DNA of 64,000 nt from Vibrio coralliirubri. Lineage in GTDB: Bacteria; Pseudomonadota; Gammaproteobacteria; Enterobacterales; Vibrionaceae. A program made the translations under genes and the position numbers. The stretch is taken from contig NZ_AP025470.1 in the NCBI RefSeq assembly GCF_024347375.1, forward strand, positions 3,596,001 to 3,660,000, given 5' to 3'. The notes under the pieces are model-generated. The model made no database searches. It was not told where the DNA came from and saw only the letters and a list, made by a program, of their open reading frames with translations. Positions 1-8,627 of the stretch are shown here, one piece after another (the first letter of the stretch is position 1; each line of letters begins with the position of its first letter).

Positions 1-87
1 GAATAAAGATCACACTACAATCGCGTACTATAAAATTACACGCATAAAAATAACAAATAGCTCTATTACATAAAGGATGTACGAGTA

Positions 88-1806
88 ATGAAAAAAGTGA
101 GTATTCTCGCAGCGGCGATTGCAGTGGCTTTAACAGGTTGTGGTAGCGACAGTTCAAGTGTCACAACACCAACTGAAACATCAACAACCAATAAGTTTAT
201 CGATGCCGCTGTTGAAGGTATCTACTACAACACTAGCTCTGGCTTAAACGGTGTTACAAATAGTGAAGGCGAATTTACCGCTAAAACTAGCGACACGGTT
301 ACCTTCTTCATTGGCGGCGAAAACGGCTTAAAAGTAGGTGCAGCATCAAACCGTGATGTACTGACTCCATTTGAAGCGGCAGGTAAATACGCTCGCGCAC
401 TTAACCTAGCAATTTTACTTCAATCTCTGGATAACCAGTTTGGTAATACTTCAGATGAAATACTGACAGTTCCGGATATGCTGCGCGAACCTGATGCTGC
501 TACGTTAGCGAAGATGAAAGATCTGAGTCTTGATGACCGCGCTAGCGTGATTGACTTCCTAGATACGATGGACGTAGATGCGGCTAATATTGCCTCTGAA
601 GAACAAGCATTAACTCATATGGAAAATGCATTTGGATCAATGGAACGCGGTGATGACTCTGCAAATCCATTTATCACTGCTGGCAAATTCGTTCGTTACA
701 TTGATGTCACCCAGAACTCTAACGAATTCATATACGTCCACGCTGACAAGCTAATGGAAGAAGAAATGTTCGAGCGTACTCGCGGCATGACCGAGATGAC
801 GTTCAAAGTGAATTCTGCAGAATCAGTCACTATGTTCGCAGGATCTAACGACTATTCATTATCAGAAAGCTTTGCTGAGCAATACCTAACATGTGTATCT
901 AACTCTGCTCATCAATGGATAGATGAAAACAGCTCGAAACTACAAGGTTGTGATACAAACAAGGATGGTACTGTAGACCAAACAAATGGCTCAGTAACAC
1001 CTGATAGCAAATTTGTATTGAATGACGCGTTTGCCTACAAACTTCGAGACTTGGCACAATCAGAAACCGCTGATGAAGAATTCACAGCCGAAGACATCGA
1101 GGGATGGAAGCCATTTGATGTACAAAAAGCATCTGACTTGAATCACTACACCGCAAACAATGTCTGGGATGACAAAGATAAAGACAGCGACCCATCAAAC
1201 TGGATTCGTGATACAACTTCTGGCTCTTTCGATCCTGTAACTGGCATTTATTCTGAGATTGTTAAGAAAGAAACACTGGGGAGCGACGCAAATAATCCCC
1301 AACCTCGCGTAACAGAGCGTGTTGCTTACTACTACGAAATTCCAACAAAAGATTCTGAACGTTATGTAGATTTCACTGGTACATGGGAAACGAAAGAGTA
1401 CTGTGACAATGGCGAAGTTGCAGTGAGTACTATGGTGTTCGGCGCAACAAAAGTAACTACATCAGGTTTTGAGTGTGACAGCGAAAATGGCGACCAATCT
1501 TCACCAGAAGATATGGGGCAGTTTGCTGCAACCTACGCGGAGTTAGGCGCTATCGATTACTGGTGGTTTGGTCAAACAGACCGAGCTTCAAAAGCGACAC
1601 TGACAGAACTGAACACAGTAGTTCGTTTCTGCGACCAAGACAATTACGTTGCAGGCGCTGCTTGTACCTCAAACGATGAATACTTCGTTAAGTGGGAATA
1701 CCAACCTGCGGGTACCAACTGGGATGAAGGTCTGCTTATCCGTCGTAAGATGGATAACACAGGTAACACCGATGGTCGTGTTAGCATCATGCAGAAAATC
1801 AACTAA
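88..1806 (+). CDS. Putative lipoprotein of unknown function (572 aa)
   Basis: The protein starts with a lipoprotein signal peptide: a basic n-region, a hydrophobic stretch and the lipobox LTGC with the acceptor Cys at residue 18, followed by a Ser/Thr-rich linker. It should therefore be a lipid-anchored envelope protein. Residues about 39-78 (DAAVEGIYY, then a Gly/Thr-rich stretch, then VTFFIGG) resemble a short beta-sandwich module seen at the start of many marine gamma-proteobacterial surface lipoproteins. The remaining ~490 residues are acidic, with scattered Cys pairs, and match no family I recognise. The start is supported by AAGGATG upstream of the ATG. The gene stands alone and is closed by a strong terminator. 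No function is proposed. Confidence 0.85.
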   Translation: MKKVSILAAAIAVALTGCGSDSSSVTTPTETSTTNKFIDAAVEGIYYNTSSGLNGVTNSEGEFTAKTSDTVTFFIGGENGLKVGAASNRDVLTPFEAAGKYARALNLAILLQSLDNQFGNTSDEILTVPDMLREPDAATLAKMKDLSLDDRASVIDFLDTMDVDAANIASEEQALTHMENAFGSMERGDDSANPFITAGKFVRYIDVTQNSNEFIYVHADKLMEEEMFERTRGMTEMTFKVNSAESVTMFAGSNDYSLSESFAEQYLTCVSNSAHQWIDENSSKLQGCDTNKDGTVDQTNGSVTPDSKFVLNDAFAYKLRDLAQSETADEEFTAEDIEGWKPFDVQKASDLNHYTANNVWDDKDKDSDPSNWIRDTTSGSFDPVTGIYSEIVKKETLGSDANNPQPRVTERVAYYYEIPTKDSERYVDFTGTWETKEYCDNGEVAVSTMVFGATKVTTSGFECDSENGDQSSPEDMGQFAATYAELGAIDYWWFGQTDRASKATLTELNTVVRFCDQDNYVAGAACTSNDEYFVKWEYQPAGTNWDEGLLIRRKMDNTGNTDGRVSIMQKIN

Positions 1807-1835
1807 TCACTGAGTTAGTTTGATGACTTAATCAG

Positions 1836-1864
1836 AAACCAGAAGCCGTGCTTCTGGTTTTTTC
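1836..1864 (+). terminator. Rho-independent terminator after the lipoprotein gene
   Basis: A perfect 10-bp stem (arm AAACCAGAAG) with a 5-nt loop is followed by a T run, about 30 nt after the stop codon at 1806. Confidence 0.85.
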
Positions 1865-1948
1865 ATTCTTACCCCACATGAACCTTCAAACAACTATCAA
1901 CGTAGATACCAAAACAAAGACCTATCTAGAACAGCAATGGAGTTTGTT

Positions 1949-2200
1949 ATGAATCTACTAATTGAATCATTTGAAGGCGGGATCTACTTGGCTTACCAAG
2001 TTATTGGCGAGCAAAAGCAGTTAATCAAAGATGACCACCAGCATCCTATGAAGTTTTTGAGTGTTAACCAAGCACGCGATCACTTTAGCGACCAAGGTGT
2101 CGCATCAGCTATGCTGGTTCATAACAGTGCTTACGACGAGATGTGCGGTGAACACTGTGGTAGTACACAACCTTTCGAGATTGATTTGAAGTGGAGTTAA
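1949..2200 (+). CDS. Small acidic protein, possibly DUF6482 family (83 aa)
   Basis: This is a short soluble protein with no signal peptide or membrane segment. Near its C-terminus it carries a Cys pair in the motif DEMCGEHCG, which could bind a metal, but nothing else points to a function. I tentatively place it in the DUF6482 group of small vibrio proteins from memory. The ATG at 1949 is preferred over an in-frame ATG at 1937, because TGGAG lies 6 nt before 1949 and nothing like a ribosome-binding site precedes 1937. It is a single gene between two terminators and faces the nqrB paralogue convergently. Confidence 0.7.
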   Translation: MNLLIESFEGGIYLAYQVIGEQKQLIKDDHQHPMKFLSVNQARDHFSDQGVASAMLVHNSAYDEMCGEHCGSTQPFEIDLKWS

Positions 2201-2231
2201 ATCAACCTCAAATCAATCGCGATAAAAATTG

Positions 2232-2260
2232 AAAGGCTTGCATCAATGCAAGCCTTTCTT
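2232..2260. terminator. Bidirectional terminator between convergent genes
   Basis: An inverted repeat (arm AAAGGCTTGCAT, 2-nt centre) has T-rich flanks on both strands, so it can serve both the small gene on the plus strand and the nqrB paralogue on the minus strand. Confidence 0.7.
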
Positions 2261-2292
2261 ATGAGAATCACTTTCCCTTTTAATCGCTTAGA

Positions 2293-3534
2293 TCAGCGTG
2301 ATGTCCGTTTCAGTCTTCGTTTGATATTCTGCTCTTTCACGACAAAGTCGAATAGCGGAGCGAACAGGTTAGCGAACAAGATTGCCAGCATGATGCCCTC
2401 TGGGTAGGCTGGATTAAGCACTCTGATACCGACGGTCATAACGCCGATCAAAATCCCATAGGCCCATTTACTCTGATTGGTAAACGCGGCAGATACAGGG
2501 TCTGTTGCCATGAAGAAGGTACCAAACGCTACACCACCCAACACAAAGTGCCAGTAGAACGGCATCGAAAACATAGAGTTGGTTTCTGACCCTATCCAAT
2601 TCATCAAGCTAGATGTCACAACGAGACCGACAATCACACCGGCGACAATGCGCCAAAAAGCTATCTTCATCGCTATCAGAATCAACCCCGTCAGCATGAT
2701 AAGCAGTGACGACACCTCACCCATCGAACCTGGAATATTACCGACAAAGGCATCCATCCAAGTGATCGTCTCGCCAGTCATGTTATTGATGAGTGACGTG
2801 CTGCCGCCTTCATACCATTGACTCAGCGGTGTCGCGCCTGAATAGCCGTCAGCGGCAACCCACACTAGCCCACCCGACATGTTCGCTGGATACGCGAAAT
2901 AAAGAAACGCGCGACCTGCAAGGGCTGGGTTCAAGAAGTTTCGCCCTGTACCACCGAACAGCTCTTTGGCGACAACGATACCAAAGGTGATACCTAACGC
3001 GGCTTGCCAAAGCGGGATGGTTGGCGGGAGGATGAGTGCAAACAGCACAGAGCTAACAAAAAAGCCTTCATTCACCTCATGTTTTCGTACAACGGCAAAT
3101 AAAACCTCCCAAAAGCCCCCGACCACAAACACCGTGGCATAAACGGGTAAAAAATAGAGTGCACCAAGCAACATCTGACTTGCCCAGCCACTTGCCATCA
3201 ATGACTGCGCATCACCAAATGCCCACGACAGACGCCAGCTGCTTTCAATAACAGAGGCAAGTTCGTTAAGTTGATAACTGGAGGTTAGTGCGAGGACGCT
3301 TTGGTGCCCAACGTTATACATCCCCCAGAACATTGCAGGAAAGGTCGCTAACCACACCAGAATCATGATGCGCTTTAGGTCAATGCTATCGCGAACATGG
3401 GTTATGCCGCGATTTACGTTTCCGGGTGTATAAAATATTGTCGCGAAAGCCTCATACACTGGGTAAAACTTTTCGTACTTACCTCCGGCTTCAAAGCGTG
3501 GAGCCACGTCTTCTAATCGTTTTTTTAAACTCAT
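2293..3534 (-). CDS. Stand-alone NqrB-like subunit (Na+-translocating NADH:quinone reductase subunit B paralogue)
   Basis: The protein is a full-length NqrB-type membrane subunit (413 aa), with an N-terminal LKK...HVRDS-DLKRIM segment and about ten hydrophobic segments. It carries the flavinylation motif D-x-x-S-G-A-T with the FMN-accepting Thr at about residue 235, close to the known position in Vibrio NqrB. In the Nqr complex this subunit carries covalent FMN and riboflavin and contributes to the sodium path. It is an orphan here: no nqrA precedes it and no nqrC, D, E or F follows it. A GTG four codons upstream could also start the frame; ATG 3534 is chosen because it gives the family's usual M-x-LKK N-terminus. 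Whether it joins the main Nqr complex or has its own partner cannot be told from sequence. Confidence 0.88.
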   Translation of the reverse strand: MSLKKRLEDVAPRFEAGGKYEKFYPVYEAFATIFYTPGNVNRGITHVRDSIDLKRIMILVWLATFPAMFWGMYNVGHQSVLALTSSYQLNELASVIESSWRLSWAFGDAQSLMASGWASQMLLGALYFLPVYATVFVVGGFWEVLFAVVRKHEVNEGFFVSSVLFALILPPTIPLWQAALGITFGIVVAKELFGGTGRNFLNPALAGRAFLYFAYPANMSGGLVWVAADGYSGATPLSQWYEGGSTSLINNMTGETITWMDAFVGNIPGSMGEVSSLLIMLTGLILIAMKIAFWRIVAGVIVGLVVTSSLMNWIGSETNSMFSMPFYWHFVLGGVAFGTFFMATDPVSAAFTNQSKWAYGILIGVMTVGIRVLNPAYPEGIMLAILFANLFAPLFDFVVKEQNIKRRLKRTSR

Positions 3535-3679
3535 AATCTCAATCACCTTATTGCTTGAGTTATGGTTTTCTACGCATCAACCGTGCTATTTGAACAATTT
3601 TTAGCGATTTTTAATCAAATTCGTCTTGAAGAACGAGTGTCTACAAGTCGAACCGATGTTGAAAAAGAAGGGTGTATAA

Positions 3680-3709
3680 ACAACAAAGCCCCAGCAATGG
3701 CTGAGGCTT
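3680..3709 (-). terminator. Terminator of the SPOR-domain gene
   Basis: Reading the minus strand, a 10-bp stem (arm AAGCCTCAGC, one G-T wobble) with a CATT loop is followed by TTTGTTG, just after the stop codon at 3733. Confidence 0.65.
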
Positions 3710-3732
3710 ATTTGGTATAGCAACGGTCGTCG

Positions 3733-4695
3733 CTACTTAACACACATTACATTAAGCAATGAAGAACCTTTCAACTGGTTGACGTTACCGTTGGTAAACA
3801 GACCTTTCTTATCTGCGCCCCAATAAGGGAGATGCATTGGCCAGTTCTGTTTTTCCATAACCTTTGAGTTCAAGATGCTCTGCCATTGCTTTTCACTCAT
3901 CAGCTTCATGTTGACCTGATTACATACCAATTCAGCGCTATCGTAATCTAGGCGGCTCCAAGGCTTACCTTGCTCCATGTAGAACTGTTGTTGATGGTCT
4001 AGAAGGTAAGGAATCGCATATCGGCTACCCGCAACGTCTGCTTTCACGCGAATCTCGATCTCTAGATCATTGTCTGAGCTCGCATTACCGCTTGGTAGCG
4101 TCTGAATAGCAGCAGCACTCGTTACCGCCGCCGCTTGCGTAGCAGCCACAGGTTTCGGTGCAGGCTTAGCTTCTACTTTTGCAGGAGCCTTGGGCGTCAC
4201 CGCTTTTGGTTCTACCGCTTTTGCAACGATAGGCTGTGATGAAGTTTTCGACTTATCGACCATACGAATAAACGCTTCACCGTAACCAGCAACCTTACGT
4301 ACCTGAGTTAGGTCCTTTCTCGCATCCGAGAAGGTAGAGTAAGGTCCGATTAAGCAACGGTAGTCTCCGCCTTCCGGCTTCATCCAAACGTTGGTTGAGA
4401 TCTTCTCATACAGAGGTTTTGCTCGGCTCAGTGACAGAGGCTTATTCAGCAGGCCACATTGAACCCAAAACAGCTCGTTATCTGAATGACGTTTAGGCGC
4501 TTTACTGCCCCACACACCCTTACCGATCGGACATGATTGCTCTAGCTGTGGTAATTGGTTGGTGCTTGCCTGAGTTGCATCACATAGAACCGACTCTGCA
4601 TTCACTTGGCTCGATACCAAAAGAGATGCAGCGATAAGCCCCATACGATAATTTCTCGTCACAGCACGACATACAGCATTCATTGTCAATTTCAT
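3733..4695 (-). CDS. Periplasmic SPOR-domain protein
   Basis: The N-terminus is a signal peptide ending near SSQVNA-ES, so the protein is exported. Residues about 50-145 form a SPOR-like region (FWVQCGLL...CLIGPYSTFSDARKDLTQVRK), a fold that binds denuded peptidoglycan and targets proteins to division sites. An Ala/Pro/Lys-rich linker follows. The C-terminal ~100 residues (SRYAIPYLLD...CVK) contain two Cys residues and weakly recall the formylglycine-generating-enzyme or C-type-lectin fold; I am unsure of that. The start is taken at ATG 4695 behind GTGGTGG, three codons inside the longest frame. The gene is transcribed alone, with a perfect palindrome about 70 bp upstream of the start. A role in cell-wall binding is inferred. 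Confidence 0.8.
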   Translation of the reverse strand: MKLTMNAVCRAVTRNYRMGLIAASLLVSSQVNAESVLCDATQASTNQLPQLEQSCPIGKGVWGSKAPKRHSDNELFWVQCGLLNKPLSLSRAKPLYEKISTNVWMKPEGGDYRCLIGPYSTFSDARKDLTQVRKVAGYGEAFIRMVDKSKTSSQPIVAKAVEPKAVTPKAPAKVEAKPAPKPVAATQAAAVTSAAAIQTLPSGNASSDNDLEIEIRVKADVAGSRYAIPYLLDHQQQFYMEQGKPWSRLDYDSAELVCNQVNMKLMSEKQWQSILNSKVMEKQNWPMHLPYWGADKKGLFTNGNVNQLKGSSLLNVMCVK

Positions 4696-4765
4696 AACCA
4701 CCACTTAAACCCTTGCGGGCTAATTATTACCGAATCTATGTCGATAAAACATGAATTCCATTTTA

Positions 4766-4792
4766 AGTATTATTGACACTGTCAATAATACT
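4766..4792. promoter_or_regulatory. 27-bp perfect palindrome, operator candidate
   Basis: Two 13-nt arms (AGTATTATTGACA and its complement) flank a single C. Each strand contains TTGACA, so a -35 box could lie inside the palindrome. It sits about 70 bp upstream of the SPOR-domain gene start and beyond the terminator of the ABC operon, so control of the SPOR-domain gene is the simplest reading. The half-site TTATTGA matches that of LuxR/HapR-type quorum regulators, but the half-site spacing here (5 nt) is shorter than I remember for those proteins (8 nt). Confidence 0.5.
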
Positions 4793-4811
4793 AAGTTCCA
4801 GATCCATTAAG

Positions 4812-4843
4812 CAAAAAAAGAGCCGTAATTGCTTACGGCTCTT
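4812..4843 (-). terminator. Terminator of the peptide ABC operon
   Basis: An 11-bp perfect stem (arm AAGAGCCGTAA) with a 4-nt loop is followed on the minus strand by seven T, 40 nt after the last permease gene. Confidence 0.85.
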
Positions 4844-4882
4844 AATTTAGTGACTTTTTTTACTAAAAATCAAACCGGGCTA

Positions 4883-5821
4883 TCACCCTTTATAAATTTT
4901 CGGGTTAAACACGTCACGTAACCAGTCGCCTAATAGGTTAATAACTAGAACCAATGTTACCAAAAGCACACCTGGGAATGCTGTGATCCACCATGCTCCT
5001 GAGAAAATGTAGTTAAAACCAGTACTGATCAGGGCACCGAGTGACGGTTGGTCTACCGGAAGGCCTAAACCTAGGAAAGAAAGTGCCGCTTCTGACATGA
5101 TGGCATTTGCCACCTGTACCGTAGAGATAACCAGAATCGGTGATAAACAGTTAGGCAGAATATGGCGGAACATGATGCGAGGCGCTCTAAAGCCCATCAC
5201 ACGTGCCGCTTCTACGTACTCTTTCTTCTTCTCTGCCAATACCGATGCACGAATCGTACGAGCATACTGCGGCCATTCAGCAATACCGATGATCACCACC
5301 AGCATAACAACGGCATATTGCGCGTAGAAGTCACTACCGAAACTTGCTTTAAAGATGGCCGAGACAATGATCGCAACCATCATGGTTGAGAACGAGAGCT
5401 GAACATCGGCAAAACGCATCAGGAAACTATCAATACGGCCACCGAAGTAACCTGCAGACAGACCAATGATGATACCGAGAGTCAGCTGAAGGCCTACCGC
5501 TAGGAAACCGATCGTCAATGACAGACGTGAGCCGTAAAGCATCGTAGATAAGATGTCACGCCCTTGCTCATCAGTACCCAGTAGGAAGCGTTCTTCGCCG
5601 TCTTCCATCCAAGATGGTGGCAACTCAGAATCCATGATGTCGATAGACGTCACGTCATACGGGTCTGTTGGCGCTAGAATCGGTGCCGCTAATGCCATCA
5701 CAAGGAAAGCTGCAAAGATAGCGAAGCTCACCATTGCCACTTTATCACGTAAGAAGTAGTACAGAATGTCTGACTGCTTGAATCGCTCCCAACGAGATGG
5801 AGCTGTTGTTGTGTGTTCCAT
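4883..5821 (-). CDS. Peptide-type ABC transporter permease (DppC/OppC family)
   Basis: This inner-membrane protein (312 aa) has one N-terminal transmembrane helix, the DppC/OppC N-terminal region (DKVAMVSFAIFAAFLVMALAAP, then a periplasmic loop with LLGTDEQGRD), and five more helices. The coupling motif for the ATPase is seen at EAARVMGFRAPRIMFRHILPN. It is the last gene of a four-gene operon, 2 nt after the DppB-like permease. With that partner it should form the channel of an oligo- or dipeptide importer. The exact substrate is not readable from the permease. Confidence 0.93.
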   Translation of the reverse strand: MEHTTTAPSRWERFKQSDILYYFLRDKVAMVSFAIFAAFLVMALAAPILAPTDPYDVTSIDIMDSELPPSWMEDGEERFLLGTDEQGRDILSTMLYGSRLSLTIGFLAVGLQLTLGIIIGLSAGYFGGRIDSFLMRFADVQLSFSTMMVAIIVSAIFKASFGSDFYAQYAVVMLVVIIGIAEWPQYARTIRASVLAEKKKEYVEAARVMGFRAPRIMFRHILPNCLSPILVISTVQVANAIMSEAALSFLGLGLPVDQPSLGALISTGFNYIFSGAWWITAFPGVLLVTLVLVINLLGDWLRDVFNPKIYKG

Positions 5822-5823
5822 GA

Positions 5824-6801
5824 TTATGCTCCTTTCCCTGTAATGTTCACTGTTGGGTTAATGATGCCGTAAAGCAGGTCAACAATGGTGTTTGTTACTA
5901 CGAAGATCAGGCCAACGAAAATAACGTATGCGGTAATCAGTGGAGTATCCACTCGGTTAATCGCTTCAAGGAATAGGAAGCCGGTACCCGGCCACTGGAA
6001 TACAGTTTCAGTCAGAATGGTGTATGCCACCATCGTACCAATTTGAACACCACCAACCGTTAGTACAGGTAGCATTGTGTTCTTCAAAGCGTGTTGGTAG
6101 TAAATCTTGTTCAGCGCGAGGCCTTTTGCTTTACCAAACTTGATGTACTCAGAGCTCAGAACCTCAAGCATTTCAGAACGTACTAGACGAATGAATAGCG
6201 GCAGCATGATAGATGCCAGAGCAATACTCGGCAGCACTAAGTGCGCAAGGCCATCGAGCGTTAAGAAGCCAGACTCCCAACCAAACCAGTTTGCGGTATC
6301 ACCACGTCCGAATGACGGCAGCCAACCGAGCTCAATAGAGAACACGTACATCAGCATGATTGCGGTTAAGAAAACAGGTACCGAGATACCGATACTACTG
6401 CCCGCCATCACCAGTTTAGTGAAGAAACTTTTTGGGTGTATTGCAGAATAAACGCCGAGTGGAATCGACAGACAAACAATGATCAGAGAAGCGCCAAACA
6501 CAAGTTCAAGCGTCGCGACCAATTTATCTAAGATTACGTCCACAGCAGGGCGTTTAAAGAAATATGAAGTACCAAGATCACCTTGTAGAGCAGCGCCCAC
6601 AAAGCGAGTGTATTTTGTAATGAAGGGATCATTTAAGCCGAGTTCATCACGCAGCGCTTGACGCTCCGATTCTGAAACAGATTGACCGACTAACTCACGC
6701 AACGGGTCGCCCAGGTTATCCTGAATGGCAAACGCCACCAAACTGATCACAAACATCACTATCAGTGCCTGAAACAGGCGCTTGACCAGAAACGTAACCA
6801 T
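5824..6801 (-). CDS. Peptide-type ABC transporter permease (DppB/OppB family)
   Basis: This inner-membrane permease (325 aa) has an N-terminal helix, the family segment DPLRELVG...LRDELGLNDPFITKYTRFVGAALQGDLGTSYFFKRPV-like, and five further helices. Its EAA-type coupling loop reads EYIKFGKAKGLALNKIYYQHALKN. It lies directly upstream of the second permease and downstream of the binding protein. The 178-nt gap before it holds a stem-loop that may lower permease expression relative to the binding protein. Confidence 0.93.
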   Translation of the reverse strand: MVTFLVKRLFQALIVMFVISLVAFAIQDNLGDPLRELVGQSVSESERQALRDELGLNDPFITKYTRFVGAALQGDLGTSYFFKRPAVDVILDKLVATLELVFGASLIIVCLSIPLGVYSAIHPKSFFTKLVMAGSSIGISVPVFLTAIMLMYVFSIELGWLPSFGRGDTANWFGWESGFLTLDGLAHLVLPSIALASIMLPLFIRLVRSEMLEVLSSEYIKFGKAKGLALNKIYYQHALKNTMLPVLTVGGVQIGTMVAYTILTETVFQWPGTGFLFLEAINRVDTPLITAYVIFVGLIFVVTNTIVDLLYGIINPTVNITGKGA

Positions 6802-6936
6802 TCCTTGCCCCTTATCTATCCATGACTATCTAATCGAAATCCGCGACTAGATAACAAAATTCAGTCTTAAAAAAGGTATTTAGCCAGACTGAAGGAAGAC
6901 CAAATACCGAAACTTAAATCTATTTCTTAATAATTT

Positions 6937-6962
6937 GAGAGCCTGAAAAGCTTCAGGCTCTC
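6937..6962 (-). other. Intercistronic stem-loop between binding protein and permeases
   Basis: A perfect 11-bp stem (arm GAGAGCCTGAA) with a 4-nt loop lies 18 nt after the binding-protein stop. It is not followed by a T run on the minus strand, so it looks like an mRNA-stabilising hairpin rather than a terminator. Such hairpins typically raise the level of the binding protein over the permeases. Confidence 0.6.
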
Positions 6963-6979
6963 GATTCTAGCAAGCTAGA

Positions 6980-8533
6980 TTATTTTACAACTAGGTCGCC
7001 GAAGTAAGGCATAACCATTGGGTTTACTACGTCTGCTGCACCTACGTTAGACTTCGCGCCCCACGCTTCACTCTGCCAGTGTAGAGGTACGAATGCTGCG
7101 TCGTTGTACAGTGTTGCTTCAACGCCTTTCAGCATTTCAGCACGCTTAACTGGGTCAGTTTCAGTGTTAGAAGCTTCTACAATCGCATCCATTTCTGGGT
7201 TTGAGTAACCAGAACAGTTGTATTGACCACGGCCAGTCTCTTCGTTACGAGTCATAGTTAGGAACTCGTTGAAGTTAGCTGAATCTTCTGTATCTGAGTG
7301 CCAACCAATCATCATCATGTCTGCTGAACATAGGTCAAATTCAGGCCAGTACTGTGCTTTAGGCATAGTCTTAAGATCAACTTTGATACCAATCTTAGAT
7401 AGCATTGCCGCAGACGCTTGCGCTACTTTCGCATCGTTCACGTAACGGTTGTTTGGTGCCATCATAGTTAGCGTAAAGCCATCTTCGTAGCCCGCTTCTT
7501 TCATCAGCTCTTTCGCTTTTTTCAGGTCGTAACGAGGAACTAGGTCTTCGTTGTGACCCGCGTAGCCTGTTGGGCTTTGCTGACCAGCAGCTGTTGCGAA
7601 GCCTTTCATAATCTTCTTAACGATACCTTCGTTGTTGATTGCGTGAACAATCGCCTGACGAACGCGAACATCTTTAAGAGCTTCGTTGCTGTTTTGGTTC
7701 ATTTGGAACGTGATGATACGAGTACCAGGTAGCGTTACTAGATCGATGTTCTTAGCGTTTTTAACACGCTTGTGATCGTTTGGTGCAACTGGGTGAATCA
7801 TATCTACGTCGCCAGAAAGAAGTGCTGCAACACGTGTTGCGTCTTCTTTGATTGGCACAAGTGTTAGCTTGTCTACGTTGCCTTCAGTTTCTGTGTCCCA
7901 GTAATCGTTGAAACGCTCGAACGTTACTTTAACGCCTTGCTCACGCTGCGTTACGATGAATGGACCAGTACCTGAAACGTTAGTCGAAGCGAACGAGTTA
8001 CCATGCTTAACTAGCTCAGACTTGTCTTTACCTTCCGCTGTTTGGCCAGAGTAGAACTTGCTGTCCATTGGGAAGATGTACGTTGCTGTTTGTAGTACTA
8101 GTGGGTAAGCCGCTTTTGATACTAGCTCAACTGTGTAGTCATCCACTTTTACCATTTTTTCGTATGGCGTGAAGATAGACTTAAAGTCTGGAGAAGCTTG
8201 TAGACGTTCAAAAGTCCACACAACATCATCAGCAGTCAGTTCGTTACCAGAGTGGAATTTCACACCTTTACGTAGGTTGAAGCGGAAAGTCGTTTCATCA
8301 ACACGCTCCCAGCTAGATGCTAGGCGGCCTTCAAAATCCATCTCTTTTGTGAAACGTACTAGAGGGTCAAACACCATGTGAGACATTTGCAGTGTGCCAC
8401 CAGACAGCTGCTCGTGCGGGTCAAGTGATACAGGGTCAGCTGCGTAGCCAACGGTAATATCTGCTGCTGCTGCACTAAAGCTTAGGCCAGCTGCCATTAA
8501 AGCTACTGCTAATTTGCTTTTCATGGTTTTCAT
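6980..8533 (-). CDS. Periplasmic peptide-binding protein of ABC importer (SBP family 5)
   Basis: A 517-aa secreted solute-binding protein of the DppA/OppA class. It has a signal peptide ending near SAAAA-DITVGY, then the family-5 hallmarks DPVSLDPHEQ, RLASSWERVDETTFRFNLRKGVKFHSG-like and YDLKKAKELMKEAGY. It captures the substrate in the periplasm and hands it to the two permeases downstream. From memory the locus corresponds to the V. cholerae peptide ABC operon around VC0170-VC0173, which also places a fused ATPase first. Whether the ligand is di- or oligopeptide, or something else such as a sugar or opine, is not settled by sequence. Confidence 0.92.
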   Translation of the reverse strand: MKTMKSKLAVALMAAGLSFSAAAADITVGYAADPVSLDPHEQLSGGTLQMSHMVFDPLVRFTKEMDFEGRLASSWERVDETTFRFNLRKGVKFHSGNELTADDVVWTFERLQASPDFKSIFTPYEKMVKVDDYTVELVSKAAYPLVLQTATYIFPMDSKFYSGQTAEGKDKSELVKHGNSFASTNVSGTGPFIVTQREQGVKVTFERFNDYWDTETEGNVDKLTLVPIKEDATRVAALLSGDVDMIHPVAPNDHKRVKNAKNIDLVTLPGTRIITFQMNQNSNEALKDVRVRQAIVHAINNEGIVKKIMKGFATAAGQQSPTGYAGHNEDLVPRYDLKKAKELMKEAGYEDGFTLTMMAPNNRYVNDAKVAQASAAMLSKIGIKVDLKTMPKAQYWPEFDLCSADMMMIGWHSDTEDSANFNEFLTMTRNEETGRGQYNCSGYSNPEMDAIVEASNTETDPVKRAEMLKGVEATLYNDAAFVPLHWQSEAWGAKSNVGAADVVNPMVMPYFGDLVVK

Positions 8534-8627
8534 TGCATAACTCCTTCATGCGGGAATCCAGATCCCTAGTTGTTGTATTTGCGTCTGTTTATTGTTTTTA
8601 GCAAGCTAAACTCCAGCCTGCTGATTT

